Below are positions 11,701 to 26,700 of a stretch of 64,000 nt of DNA, piece after piece (the stretch's first letter is position 1; every line of letters starts with the position of its first letter). The translations under genes were made by a program, and so were the position numbers. The stretch spans positions 5,861,394 through 5,925,393 of the forward strand of contig CM063262.1 in assembly GCA_032158295.1 (NCBI GenBank), written 5' to 3'. This DNA comes from Pycnopodia helianthoides. Taxonomy: Eukaryota; Echinodermata; Asteroidea; Forcipulatida; Asteriidae. A model generated the notes under the pieces. That model was not told where the DNA came from. It made no database searches and worked only from the letters and a program-made list of their open reading frames with translations.

Positions 11701-14700
11701 TATTTTCAATTCTTGAAAGTTTTTAGACATCTGCTCCTTCTACAGATGGGCTCATAGTTCTGATTGGAATCGGTAGAAACGGAAGGCACAAGTTCCGTTT
11801 AGGAAAATCAATGTAACGGCACAAGTGCACAGCCGCAATCATGGGTACACATTTTTGTTTGGTGTCCATGTTATGAACAACAGTTTGAAAACCAGTGATG
11901 TAACAGTTATTTCAATGTTGTTTGTAAAATTAATTAACCAGCGTTGTGTGAATGAAGAATAGAAAGTACTTGAGTTTGTCGAAGACAAGATCTGCAAAGA
12001 GTTAACTCAATATTTATGTGTTGTTCATTTGGTGTCTTTGTAACAAAAAGTGTACCCAGATTGTGGCTGTGCACACAACTGTAACTAACACTCCATCCTT
12101 GTTGTTTTGTCTCCACCAGCAGCAGCCGCAGGTGTTCAGTTTGCAGGGTCTTCCTCTAACCCAGGCCACGGCTGCTGCAGCCATGGCGGCAGCAGCCCAG
12201 AAGGTGCAGGCGCAGCCGATATCAGCGAGCAGCGCCAACATCGTGCAGCAGGTAAACGGTGAAATTTCTAAGATGTGACATCTTGACCCTTGGGTAAAAC
12301 ACTCACATGGTTTTTTTTTCATGATTTTTTCCTGATTTCAGGATTTTCTCAAAACCTCCCTGAGCCTTCAGATATTCTTTAAAGAAGTATTAAGCAGTCA
12401 CCAAAGGGAGAAAGAAATAGTCTACATTGTGTCCAACGCTGTAGTTTTTGTATTTCTGGTGATGTAGAGTTCGTGAACATTCCGAATTGTAACATCTGAA
12501 GCAGAAAATATTGCTTAACAATTGTCTGCTAAGCAGAAATGAGCAGGATACCAGTCACAAGTTGTACATGTGACAGGGTAGTTTGGCTGGTAACCTTATT
12601 CTGGTTAGCATAGTTTTGTTGTGCTTAGCTACTTTTTGTGCTTAAGCAGCTCTATGAAATTCGGCCCAGGTCCGGAATAAGGGGACCCAGACCCACAAGT
12701 CATTTATCAGGAATTTTCACATTAATGATCCTCCTACATGTACCTTTTTTATTCCTGAACAGTTCCTAAGAAATAGACCAACTGTTTGGAACAATTGAAC
12801 TCGACAGGGCTGTATCCATCACATTCAAATTGAAGGGCTTGTGAATCAATCGTTCAAAACCTAGACTTGTGGACAAGTCATTCAATGTTTTTTTTTTCAC
12901 GATTATATCATACCAACTCTTTCTTCGCGAGGACTGCTGGCTCCATGCGACTACGGCTCCATTTGATATGGGGCATTAGTCAGGAGCCGGCAGCCTCAAT
13001 CGAGAGAGCAGTATTCTAACAAGAGCAGTCGTCCCAGACAGCAGCTCAGCATCCCGAGAGTCGTAGGGAAAGCTGTTACGCTAACACCGCAACAAATATT
13101 TAACGACGTGTCCACAAATCTATTCAAAACCTTGTGGATGACATTAAAATGGTCAGAGAGTAGGAGGGTTGACTGTGTACTGTGTAGACACATTCACTAC
13201 TAGATACAATAGTGCAGGCTGGCCTTGCTTATCTGCCATTCGAAACTACAGCGGATGACATTGAATGGTCAGACAGTAGGAGGATTGACTGTACACTGTG
13301 TATATATCTCACTCACTACTTGATCTGTCAAATGCTGGATGGCGCAGTTTCTAGTTTTCAGAAAATAAATTTCACTATCAAAATTTTGCTATGCCTAATG
13401 TAACACTTAAATCCAATGTTTTTTTTTCCGCTGACGTGACGATATAACAGTTCTGAGCTGACGACTTACTTGACTTTTTTATTATCCTTTGTGATCTAGA
13501 GTGGGCTATCAAGAATCCTCCAGGCTCAACCAACCCTCCAGACCCAACTCACCACCCAGCCGCAGCCAACCGTCGTGTCGGTCGCCCAGCCACTGTCCCA
13601 GGCACAAACCGTACAGACGGTGACGCAGCCCTCCTCAACGGTGCCGGTCACGCTGACGCAGGCCCTGACCGCGCAGCAGCTGCAGTTGCTGCAGCAGCAG
13701 GCGACGGGACAGGTGCAGCTGGTAAGTTTGTACATGAGGTTGAGGGGGGTCACGCGGGGGCAGACCCTAGAGATTTTCGGTCGTTATTGGTAACCTCCTG
13801 CAGTAGGGAGTTTTTTTTTTGGTTCGTGCAAAAGTTATTTATCTCTTTTGGTGGTTAAATTTGTTTTCACCTCTTGTCCATGAAGTTACTGCTCAAGACC
13901 GACAAGATACTTCTAACCCAGTGACATACATGCTCAGTCAGTACGATCACTCTAAGACCAGTTCTAAGACCAGTTCTAAGACCAGTTCTAAGACCAGTTC
14001 ATACTTCACGCGAAAGCGACTGCGAAGCGAATGTTCGTGACGCAACCAATAAGTGAGCGCCGTTGCCCAAACGTGGCAGTAGAAATCACGTTTCGCTTTT
14101 CGCAATTCGCAGGAAGTGTGAACCAGACCCAAAGTCAACATTTGAACATAATTTGCTTTTGCTAAGATATTACACTGTGAGGTAATGTTATTCAATTGAA
14201 AAACACAGTCGGACTTGTCCGGTCGTCAGTTTACTGGCCCGACACTACAATCACTGGTTTTAGGCTTGTGGTCCGGTGTACAATTCATGCCCTGCTATAA
14301 GTTTTTAAAAGGCATTGCATGGTGGAGTATCGATATTTGATTTTCTGTTTACACCATGTGTTTATCTGCTTAGCCTGATGAGTAGAATTTAAGAATATAA
14401 TTCTGATGAGTAAGGACTTGTATCTCCTGCAAATGTATCTCCTGCTGCAGAATAGATTTGTGGATCAAGGGGAGTTGGGGGGGGGGGGGGGGGGGAGGGG
14501 GGGCAAACTTCTCAAATTTGTCCTCTCTATCTCTGTGTGAGACAGGTTCTTTCTGAACAAACTTGTCTCACTGAGGGACAGTGAAGATGAGAACACCCTC
14601 CCCAGACCCGCTAAATCTATTCCGTGGCAAGAGAAATAGTTGCAGGAACAACTTCTCATCAGAATGGGATTCTACCTGTAGCAAAGTAGGCGGCAGAAGA

Positions 14701-17700
14701 AAGGAAGTCTTGCAGGGGCATCTTGGCTGTTGAATATTCTTGAGACGTGTTGTTGTTGAGGTTTTTTGCTGTTTTATTCCTGGCAGTGTGTCTGCAGTCA
14801 TTCTGTGCAGCTTCCACAGATACTGGTGTGCTTGATCGTTATTTCAATGCATGTGAATCTTGCTTGCCTGACACCGACAAGCCCTCTCCCCCACCCCCCT
14901 CCCCTTCCTAGCTTGCCTGCCTGCTATTAACTTGCTTGTCTTTTTTTGCTGGTCCTTTTGCGCTTCTTTGTCTCCCTCCACTGCCCTACTCCTTCCCCCC
15001 CCCCCCCCCCGCCTCTCTCCTTCTTTTTTGTTCCTCCCCCACCTCCTCCATATCGCTACTACAGCCCTTCACAGACCTCTCTAAGATGTGGCAGCAAGGG
15101 AGCCAGCTCCCCTCACAGTTAGCCGGTCAATTCGGCAGTCAGCTTCACCAGCAACAGCAACAGCAGCAGCAATCACAACAGCAGCAACTGCATCAGCAGC
15201 AGCAGCAGCAGCAACAGCAGGCAAAGGTTTTTTTGACCCATTCTGATGTGTGGAGTCTTCTTGTCACCGTTCTTTTGTGTCCTGCAAAACTCTCTACTAC
15301 TGTTTTTTCTGTTTGGTTGAGGTCGACTAAAGTGCTCTCGCCCTTCGTCCTTGTGCACATTTGCCGTCTAATTAAACTTTTCTTTTTTAACCTTAACCAT
15401 AATGCCTCTTCTTCAATCTCCGCGGTGAGACCACTAACACGTGTGCAACCATTTTCTTTCCACGTTGAAATCAACTTGAATGTAGGGTGCATCCCACTTT
15501 AATGCAGGGTCATCGTTTGGTTTTTGTAAATGTAATGCTGATTTGTAGAAAAAATAAAAGTCACATGTGAAAGTTTTGACCCTAAATGCTGGGTGTACAT
15601 GCTGAGGAAAACAGCCAAAAACTGTCACGGAACTTTCACACAAACTTCAAATCCATCCTTGGCCGCAGCATTCGCGAACGGACGCCAACCCTCGGGAATC
15701 CCAGAAACGATTCATGCTTGAATCGGTTCTCGGATTCAAATGTTTAAAAGGGAGAAAAGTCATCCCAAACCATATTACTTCCACAGGGAATCCTCTCTCA
15801 AAGTACTTTATGCTGTCAACAGTTTGTGGTGCTCCACACCAAGTAAGTTTTGATGATCCATTTTCGGAGTACTTACCAATCTATGACCCTAACTTTAATA
15901 TTAACACTTGAATGGGAAATAGTCTAGCACCTGTTCTTTTGGGATTCAGGCAAAAATGTACAGATCCCTACAAAGTTTTGACCCTGAAATGGTGGCAGCA
16001 CACGATAACGGCTGATGACTGAGACTATTCCGTAGGTTTGGTTGAGGCTTGACTGGTCAAAAGGCTTGGGAAAGCTTTGTAAACTAATAATTTTTTTTGC
16101 TGCCGATTCTCGGACATGATAGAACGCATCTTGCTGAAGCTAAACCGTTTCTCCCTAGCTAATCGCTAAACCGGCTGCTTGAGCAAAAAAAAAAATTGTT
16201 AATGAGAATGCCACTTCAACTTGTTAATAATGTGCTGGTTTATCATTTAATTGGGATTTTTACGCTTATTCATTTTTTTGTGATTATTGATCAAAACATT
16301 AGGCCCCAACCTCAAGGGTTTTGAAAAACTGGTTACACTTCTGCCGTTGACGGCATGCATCAAAATGCCAATACTTTGACGTCATTTGTTTGATGTTGCT
16401 TTGTTATTGCAAGAAAAGCGGCGATACAAAACAGAGCTCCCACAAATAACGTTACATGAGTGATGACGCGATGACGTCACAGGACTTTTCGTGAATCTTT
16501 CTGAAAAGCACCGGAGAAGGGTAGTCAAACTGATTGTTGTTTTTTTACAATTGAACTCAATTTCCTTTTTGGTTGAACACTTTAAATGATTTTCAGCAAA
16601 GATCACTTGTTGGCTCCAGCTGGGCCCGTAAGCAAAGATTCAGCCCTTACAGAAGCAGGGAATTTCGCGCTTACGCCAAGGGCATTTCACGGGTTAGCAG
16701 GGAATTTTTTTTGCCTGTGCGCATGCGTACGTCAACGTTGCTAGGCATTTTTTCGCTTTATACACAGCTAGTGCTGAAAGTCGGTGCTTGCACAGTAAGC
16801 GGAGACTGGTTATCGCAAGTGCAGAATTCGGCGGTAAGCAGAGCCATGACATTGGGCCCTGTGGTCTCTAGCAAGGAATCGTCTCAAGCTTCCCCCAAGT
16901 GCCAGTGGTTCCAGCCCTCGTACACATCGCTAAACAAACTGCATCTAGGCATTGCATCGTCACTGGAAATTGAAGTCCTGCGATGGCGTGGCAGCGCAAG
17001 GGGTTATTACAAAAGTATCTGCGTACCCATCCCAGTTATTCGGACTACTGTTGATTCGTGTTTCTCGGCTCCTCTACTCACGGAAATCTGGTTTTGAGGT
17101 TACGATAAAATTCAACCGCGATTGGATTTATCAATTCCTTTTTTGACATATCCCTTTCTTTTTATTCAGGCATGATATTCTTCCCTACTTAAGTCCGATT
17201 TCAGATTTTTTTAGAAGAAAAACGAGCACATTTTTTCTTAAATAGCCTGAAGAGTCTATCAAAGACCTATACCTTGCCCAATATGTGGCAGAGGGTGGGT
17301 CCTCCCCCCCCCCAAATGTTCCCATACTGTAACACACTCTTTTCCTCTTGTACAGAAGTACTTTCCCCCTAAAATCCTCTAAAAAATTCCAGAGATTCCC
17401 AGAACACAATAAGGATAAGATGGGGGGGGGGGCAAATCTTACACAAGGCTATACAATAAAACAGCATACAGGCAGTCGAACAAGAAAAAACGGTAGTTGT
17501 ATTATGCAGGGAAATTAGCAGTTGAAAGCGACCTCATGAGGTCAAAAATAAATAAATCAATTCAATAGAATGCCTTGCGTTGGCTGCCATCGCTGAGGTC
17601 AAACGATGGAAACGTGTACGCTCCGCGCACAACATCGCAGCCAATGATAAACCTTCGTTGAACTCGGGCGAGGGCGCTGTTTGGGTTGTGTGACGCCGTG

Positions 17701-20700
17701 TGCAGGGGATCTATGAACAAAGACTTTCCTGGGGAGGGTAAGAGGTACTTGATGTGCTACCAAGCTGTTCCCAAATGCAGTTCAGTTGGTGTTGCCTCCG
17801 AGTTGCCTGTAAAACTTGCCTTGTTTGATCGAGACACTAAGGTTTGCCAGCGAAATATAATACCTCTTCAGTGTGCACCGGAAATGGTTTTCATTTCTAT
17901 TCAATGATTTCTATTCAACTTGTGAAGGAGTAATTTTACCGTCTGTATCTTCTTTAACAGTCACTTTCTCAATATTAACACTTAACCCTCCCACTGTCTG
18001 ACCACTCAATATCATCCACTGCGGGTTTCGAATGACAGATAAATACTATGCCAGCCGGCAATTTTATATTTTGTGGTAAATGGATCTACACAGTGCACTG
18101 TCAACCCTCCTACTGTCTTACCATTCAATATCGTCCACTGCGGGTTTCGAATGGCAGATAAATACTATGCCAGCCGGCAATTTTATATTTTGTGGTGAAT
18201 GGATCTACACAGTGCACAATCAACCCTCCTACTGTCTGACCATTCAATATCATCCACTGCGGGTTTTCGAATGACAGATAAAAACTATGCCAGCCGGCAA
18301 ATTGATATTTTGTGGTGAATGGATCTACACAGTGCACAATCAACCCTCCTACTGTCTGACCATTTAATATCATCCACTGCTGGGTTTGAATGACAGATAA
18401 AAACTATGCCAGCCGGCAATTTGATATTTTGTGGTGAATGGATCTACACAGTGCACATTTAACCCTCCTACTGTCTGACCACTCAATACCATCCATTGCG
18501 GGTTTTCGAATGACAGATGGACTATGCCAGCCTGCAATATGATGATATTATATAGGGAAAGCACAGTACAGAGATGTGCACAGTAATGCCACCACACGCC
18601 GTCATAGACTGTAGAAGGGTTTAAAAATTGTTTTCTTTTTCATCAGAACCTGTATGTATTTTTCAGATGTGTGCTTTTTAATCGTGCTGCTTTTCTTTCC
18701 ACACCCCCTTTCCCCCACACCCCACTATAATTACTTGGTAATCACTGATTGCATGTACATTTTATATGGACACAGGTTTGTGCGAGGAATTTTTAATCCT
18801 GCCTGCATAAATTTGTCAATGTCTGTCAGCTTGCTGAAAAACCTTTTTTTTTTTTGGCGCTTTGTTTTTGTTTGAGTAGTGAAAGCAATTTTCTGCCTGT
18901 GTCATATGGGACCAGTAGGGTTCTATTAGCTAACAAGCTTTTTGAATGCAAACAAAATAGTTCATAGCCTGACGTTTCGACCATAGCAGAGTCTTTCTTG
19001 AAGGCTAAAAAAAATGTACGCTAGCTTGCTTTACTGTCAGACCATCCACCATGGTTTTGAAGGATAGATTAACTGTTCCAGCCTGCACTATGGTGTCATG
19101 CCACGATTGCGTTTACACTGTACACAGTCAACCCTCCTACTGTCTGACCATTCAATACCATCCACCGTGGTTTTGAAGGATAGATTAACTGGGCCAGCCT
19201 GCACTATGGTATCATGCCACGATTGCGTCTACAACCGTACACAGTCAACCCTCCTACTGTCTGACCATTCAACACCGTCCACTGTGGCGGATGAACTGCC
19301 AGCCTGCAATAATGATATCATGTGGTGAATGCACACACAGTACACACATCTGTGCACAGCAGTGCTACTGCACACAAACATGCTGACTTTGAAGTACACT
19401 TGTAAGAATGTAACTTAAGAGTGAGAGGTTTAAATCCGTTGTTGTATTTCTCCGACTTTGTTTTTTTCTGCCAGATAAGCACCCAGAACATGTTGCCCGG
19501 CACCTCGCTACAGCAGATCAGCACTACGGACCTGCAGCAGCTGCAGCAACTACAGCAGCAGAATCCCATGCAGCAGTACGTTTTCCTCCAGGCTGGCCAG
19601 GTCAGTGAATTCTGTTCACGTTTTACAAGGGGAAGGGGGGAGATTTTCTTCTGCCAGCTGCCGTGGATATAATTAAAAAACCAGATCAATGATTGCAGAT
19701 CTGTTTCGTAACAATACTGATGTTCTTTTAAAGCTCCGTAGTTGAACCATGTTTGTTGGATCCACAACCCCCGAAACCCCTCCCACCCCATCCCCCCTTC
19801 CTCCCAGAACCTCCTCCTTGCCACAACCCAATTTAAAAAATAAATAAATAAATGAAAGTAGCAAAAGTAGGAGCTTTCACAACTACACCCCAACAGAAAA
19901 AGAAAAAAAGTTGCATCGCATTTTCCCTCAAAGTTTTCATTAAGTTTCAATTTCTTTTCCCCCTCCAACAAAAACAAAAATTAAACCATTTTTTTTTTAT
20001 TCTGATAAAAAAAAAGTAAAGTATTTACTAATTTAGAAGTACAAAGTTTGATTTAAAACGAGTAAAGTTGTCCACCAGTTTACTGCATGCCCATTGTTAA
20101 ATATTGTCCGTTTTCTTGGAGCATTTTTCAAACCCATGGGTTGCTGTTTTTTCGAGAAAAAAAATCTGAACATTGGGCCTAAGCATCATAAGCTGTGACT
20201 AGTGGCTAGTAAAGGCTCTAACAGTAACGGCCAAGTTCACACAAGGGCCTCTTGTGGACTAGTTGTCAAAATTGCCTGGTACCCACCACATGTTTTTGAG
20301 CATGATGACCAGTAAATACCAGTCGTGTCGACAAATGGTCCTTGTTTCGGAACTTGGCCTTGCTGTAAGCGGCTACACAGCCATTTGTTTCAGGCACAGT
20401 CTGGGCCCAGTTTCATAAAAGCTGTTTACCGATAAGCAAATTTGTGTGCTTAACGCAAAAAAAACAACCTATGAAACAGAAATACATGCCTAAGCAAAAG
20501 TGTATTTCATAAATGATTGAGAAGAGTTGACTGCGCGTGAGCGCGTTCACTCAGCTGCTCACAAGAACCTGCTTAGCGTGCCTTTGGCTTTGCTTATGGT
20601 TAGCAATGTTTAAGATATAGAAACTATGCTAACGACCGCCCCACAGGCTTTATGAAATTGGGTGTTGTTGCTGAGTGCCCGTTGGAATTCAAGATGGCCG

Positions 20701-23700
20701 ATCTGAGCCCAAAACTCCCCAAAGTCATGATTTTGGAAACGCTCCGAAGACCCAAAGTGGAAACTATATAATTACGTTCTCTAAAAAAATGCAGTTTTTA
20801 TTATTCTAATAATGAATTCTGCAGACCAACATGCCGCAATTTGTTCTCCTGCAACCCAAAAAGGTGAGCAGTCACCTTGTGTAAGAACCCAGAGTTACCT
20901 TATTTGTTATACTGTTTCAAACTGGCCTTACCCCAGTGTAGCCCGGTCCTTCCTTCACAACCACTGCCTGCGGCGTATGCTGTGTACTAGTCGATGTAAA
21001 AGGTCTGCACTACACGTATCATGTGACGTAGCAACTGTCTGGATAGTCTGAGGAATTCTGGGAAATGAATCGTGCATTAATCGTTTCTCAGATTCAAATT
21101 TCGGGGGATGAAAGATTATCCAAACCATATTTCTTCGAAGGGAATCCTTTCTGAAAATAGTTTAAACTATCAACAGCAGCAGTGCTTCTTACAAGAAAGT
21201 TTTTATGGCCATTAATTTTGGGACTGTCACCAATCTATGACCCTGCGTTTAAAGGTACAATCCTGCAATGAAGTAAAAGATCAGTAAAGGAATTCAAATT
21301 TTGAATTATGAAAATACAGCTGCCCCCTTAAAACATGATTTTTCAATGGGAGACTTAGTGATGCTTGTTGACAGCACACATTCCAGGTTCTTTTGAAATT
21401 AACTTTTGGAGTATTTACCAATCTGTGACGCTACCTTTAAGTTGTGTATGTCAAAGTTGCATAATGTGCAGATCTTTGGTGTGGGACACGAGTACAGCGT
21501 GCAAACACCCCTCAAGGATGGGGGAGTTAACGGCAGGAAAGCTGTGAGGGAAGAATTCCATGAAAGGGAAGATACAGCCATGATCTTTTTTTGGAAGCAA
21601 AATACATTCTTTCCACTTGTCGCACCTTCAGACAAACATTGTAAAAGAATAAAGGTATCATACAGGATTGGTAAGGATAAAAAAAGCATCATTGTTAATA
21701 ATTTTCAGTCTGAAAGTTGACTGATTATGAAGTTCATACTATGCTGTGAAATATGTCTCTCTCTGAATAGAGACATATTTGAGAAAACTGTATTCGAAAA
21801 CCAAAAAGAACAGCAAAATTAAGGGGAATGTGTTTTAAACAGAAAATTATGCGTGGTTTTTCACTATTTTTACCACATTCACACTAGGGATTCAGCCCAA
21901 ATTTTTACTAGTTTATTAGTTCATGCGTACTGTTGATCACACAAAACATGAACAGATGCTGCGGCTATTTTGTCAGATCAACCAATCTTGTATAAATACC
22001 TGTAAGCCGCGACTGTCGGATAACCTTTGTGGAATGAAAAATTAGTGCTTTGGTCGTCCAGTTTTTTTTATTTAGCAAAATGATACCAAGCATTGTTCTG
22101 AAACTGTCTATTTTTTTTTATAATTTTTTTTTAGGCAGTTTTGGCTGCGGCTTTTGCTCTGAAGCTGCATGACTAAGGCATGCACTTTTCAAGTTGCTGA
22201 TGGAGCCTAAGCAATAGCCTAAGCCAACTGGTAGCCTCCTTCTTTTAAAAAAACATTGGTTGATTGTAAGCTTCCGAAAGGGCAGCGTTGTATCTTCCTT
22301 TTCCAGGGGGGCCGCGTCAGCCAGGGGTATGGCATTATTTGCTTCACGTGCAATACACTACATGTATGTGGCTACGTGTGGCTTTTTTGCATTGTGTCAT
22401 TGCATAGGTTTGTGCCTGTTGAATGAATGTCCACAAAACGCTTCAAAAGTGTTCATTTTTAACCTGCTTTTTTTCCCTTAAAAAAAGAGATTTTTTAGAG
22501 TTTTTTTTTTTTCTTCGTCATGTTATGGATGTTTATAAACATATTTTCAAAGCATGCCAAGTGACAAGTGTTTTTGTAATCGGCTGCCGTCCCATCAACC
22601 CGAGGCCCAACTTCTCACCCTGTCCATGTAGAGGAACTGACCTGAACCCAAGAAGAAACAAGGCAAACCAAGCCGGGGGTAGGGGGGGAGGTATTTTTGT
22701 GGTCACCTGATGAATATGCTCCGGGGTTCTCCCACAAGCTAGCGTATCCCGTTCGATACCAGGTACGAGCAAATTGAAAAATAAACAACAACAAAAATAT
22801 TGATATACATTTTGTAAAAAATGTTTTACCTCAGATCAAATTCGAAAAAAATCATGAAGAAAAACCATTTAGAATGCCGCAAATTGTACAGTTGGGTTTT
22901 TAAGACCAAAGATAACCATCAAGTAAAAAAACATTCGGAGGACCTAATTTTCAATTGTTTCAGCTACTTGTAAACTACATCATAATTTTGTCTCATAATT
23001 GTTTTTTTTTTTTGTAAAACCTGTCTGGAAATGTTTCTGTTTGTTCATGGGCCATTTTTCAAGACATTTATTTCCACTCCAACAATTTCCACATAGCAAT
23101 AACAAAGAACAGTACCCTATAGATGGATTGCAATACGCATCATCGGCCGCCATCGTTGATGAATTGTGCACGCATGAAGAGCTATCATTGGCTAAGAGTC
23201 GTGCGTAGCGCGTACTTGCATGCACTTTTCCATCGTTTTACATCAAATATGGCGGTCAATGACGCGTATTGCAACATCTATGAAAATGCGCTATATAACC
23301 ATGGAGGTAGTTTCTACCTCCATGATGAGACTTTTATAAGTCCGCATGCTTCGGCCAAACTTCCAAATTTGGTTCCCGGATGCCCCCACAGTTTTGAGAA
23401 ATCCCGGGGAGGACCCTGTCCTTTGGTGGCAGCACTACCAGTGAAGGCCTTCATCGCCACTATGGACACTCTCAAATGCTAGTATGCTGTTAAAAAAAAA
23501 CTCATTCAAACTATACGACAAAAAAACAACGGAGAGAAAATAAACAAAAGAGTTAGGCCTATCAAAGAGGTTTAAAAGTTGGGACTGTACAATCCCTGAA
23601 AGAAACGGGAGTAGAAAACTGGCAGATTTGACAAGATCGAGGTGCATGTTGCATGCCTACAGTTGAACGAGAAACGTCAAAAGCATTAGCACCCCAAATA

Positions 23701-26700
23701 TTCATGTGGATCCAAGAGTGTGGAGTTTGATGAAATGCATGGAAATCATTTTTGTTGGCGAGTTTATCCCCCCAGAAAAAAAAGTTTGTACTTTCAAATA
23801 CAGCCACCCTTTTTTTTTTTGTTATTTCCAGAATTTGTTTTCCTGTTCCAGAGGATTTCACTGAATCATAATGTTTGTTTGTTTGTTTGTTTGTTTTTAT
23901 TACATATTTTTCCCTTCGAGTTGTTCATTGACAAGACGTCATTTCAGTATTGTTGTTGACAAGTTGATTTCAGTTGTTTTGGAGTTTGTTGTTTTTTCTT
24001 CACATTTTTTTGCGGGTTCTTTTTTAATCAAGTAATAAACCCAGAAGGTTCTTCTATTTTTTTCATTATAAGAATCAAATTTGTGATGGCATCTATTTTT
24101 TGACCTGTCTTGAGTACTTTACACATTTCTTGAAAGTTATTTTGAGAGGCTAGTCACACTCAGTAAACCAAAGTGTTGCCCAAATGCATTCATGAACATT
24201 TCACAAACGTACACATCTGTTTTTGTTATTTCAGTAAAACAGAATCCAAGACTGATCTTAAAAAAGATCATGTTGTTGTTTATGGTTCATGCAATTTTCA
24301 ATTCGGTACACGTGGGATATATTTCAGTTCTTAACCCTCTTGCTGTCTGACCATTCAATACCATTCACTGTGGTTTTGAATGATAGATAAACTATGCCAG
24401 CCTGCAATATGATATCATGAGGGAATGCATACAGTACACAGTTAGTTCTGTGCACAGTTGTACACAACCTTGGCAGTCGAATGGTTTCAAATGGTTGGTC
24501 AACTCACCGGAAAATGTTGCCAAGAGTCACCGACAGTAGGAGGGTTAATAGAACCTGAAGTGACTGTGGACACCAGTACGGTGATCTCATCGGTATGAGA
24601 TCAACCCCCCTCCCCCCTCCTCCTCCTCTGTCCCCCCACCTCTATTCCACTCACTCTCTCTCTCCTTGAAAGTGCCCGCCATTCGTGCCCGCCATTTCAC
24701 CCACGGAGGCTTCTGTCATTAACATGCATGGCAGCTGCTTGTTGATTCATCATTCCCCCCCCCATGTCATTTCTAATCCCTGTTTTCGCCTGTTTTTTAC
24801 GCATTCCTCGTATTGACGTCTGTTTTGTTTTTTTCGATGTGGCATCGTGAACTTGGTGTATCATCCCGTTGTAGGTGGCGCCAAACATGCAGCAGCAGTT
24901 TTTCCTCCAGCAGCAGGCCACCCAGCAGCCGGGCCTCTTGCCACAACAACCTAGCATGTTGCAACAGGTATAATCACACCAGCCAGGTTTTGGTTTTTTC
25001 TACCCCTAACACTTCACACAAAACGCAAATGTGGAGCGGATGTTGACGGTGGCAATTCAGGTCTGGAATTTACACGGAGGCCATTGGCCTCTGTTGACCC
25101 TGGTCTTGGCCTTGGTGCCCTTTCAAAAGGCTTTAAGATTCTCCAGAGAAGGTGCCCTTAGCAAAAAATTAAAAAACATCGTTGCCCTCCTAACGATGAA
25201 ATTAGCATCGCAAGAACAGTTCGCAAATCTTACGCCCCGTGAATTGACATCGTTGACTGCTTTCCTCGTTAATGTTTGCGTGAAGTGTTACCTGGCCTGT
25301 AGTCATTATTAACGCTTTATCATTTTAATCAACATTCCCACTCGACACTACCAACCCAACACCTGAACTGTAGTTCCTTCGAGCACCATTTTCTTCTTTT
25401 TATACCCACTTTCAAATTATTTATACCCACTTTCAAATTATTTATACCCACTTTCAAATTATTTATACCCACTTTCAAATTATTTATACCCACTTTCAAA
25501 TTATTTTAAATAAAAAGTACCGTGTCAAAACCCTTAGGGTAACTGTGCGATTTATCACTTGACATTGGCTACAGCGGGAATCTGAAGAAAAACTGAAATC
25601 TGAACAATTGTTTTGACGTGATACTTACATTTCTTTTTGTTACGATTTATTGTGAGTATAATTTCTTGTGATAACGATTTTTTGTTTATTATGTTTTGTT
25701 GTGATAACGATTTGTTGTTAGTATGGTTTCTTGTCACAATGATTTATTGTTACTACAATTTCTTGTGATAACAATTTTTTGTTGTTACGATTTCTTGTGA
25801 TAACGATTTGTTGTTAGTGTGATTTCTTGTGCTAACAATTTATCGTTATAATGATTTGTTGTGCTAACAGTTTATTGTTATGATGATTTCTTGTGATTTC
25901 TTGATTTCTTGTGGGGGTCCAAAAGACAGCCCTCTGGCTAACACTCTGGGCTCCACTCAATAAAAAAAAAAAACATCGTAGCTCAGCACCATTGGGTTTA
26001 TGCACTCATGCAGAATAGTTATAGCAAGATATAAACTTTCTGCTGTTTTAAGTGAAAGCATGGTGAGTTAAAAAGGCTCTTGTGGGAGATGCAACATTTG
26101 TCACAGCAGTTTCATCTTCGGTTCAGTCGTTGGATGATATTTTTTTTTTTTTTCAGTGTGTTTTGGATTCAAGTGCAACTGTTTAGTGCGGCCCAGTTTG
26201 CTGGTTGTGAACCAATTGGTTTATATTTTCACATGATCCAAAGAGGCTTCCTTTGAAAGTATCAAACAAAACTGATGCATCAATTCTATGTACACCTTTA
26301 GTGGTTTTTTTTCAATATCAAATGGCCCAAAAATGCAACAACAAAAATTTGCATAAACCTGATTACAACACTCTTGAAAGTTTTTACTGAAAAAAGTAGT
26401 TCCATTTTTGTTTTCAAGTGAATAAATCGCAAGAGGATTTTGAACCAGTAGGCTTTCGGATAGAAATTACACAATTTTTTATTCTATTTTATTATTTTAT
26501 TTTATTTATTTTATTTTTAAAATTTTTTTGGGGGGAGGTCATTACCAAAGTATGACTGTATCTTTCACTCTCTATTTGTTGTGTCTCCGGCTTCCCGTCC
26601 TGTCTGTTTACAAAACAAAACAACAAAAACGTTTGATGATAACTCTAACCCTGCATGGAGTGTTCAGTGTCCAGCATGTACGGCAAACATTTTAACATTT

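Larger units (their letters stand above)
8745..15064. other. POU2F introns between exons 1 and 6
   Basis: Mainly repeats: type-C element (9480-9925), type-B element (10487-10843), palindromic type-A copies (11207-11423, 12497-12667), reverse type-D copies (13100-13310), a 12-bp repeat (13957-13998) and a palindromic element (14000-14125). About 14290-15064 holds poly-G and poly-C/T tracts. No extra exon seen. Confidence 0.6.
15227..24874. other. POU2F introns between exons 6 and 9
   Basis: The 4.2-kb intron 15227-19474 holds a type-C element, two CRE-like palindromes near 16.4 kb, a type-A-like remnant (16620-16860) and two type-D arrays. 19601-20824 holds a type-A copy and purine/pyrimidine-rich DNA. 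20864-24874 holds a type-C copy, a MITE (23118-23283), a type-D copy (24325-24545) and AT-rich DNA. No supported exon. Confidence 0.55.

Noticed and set aside
16573..17097. 174-codon plus-strand frame
   Set aside because: It overlaps a type-A-like repeat remnant and resembles no protein; no splice or start context.
19318..19977. 219-codon minus-strand frame
   Set aside because: It lies antisense to POU2F exon 7 and intron low-complexity sequence; composition is Phe/Cys/Trp-rich and resembles no family.
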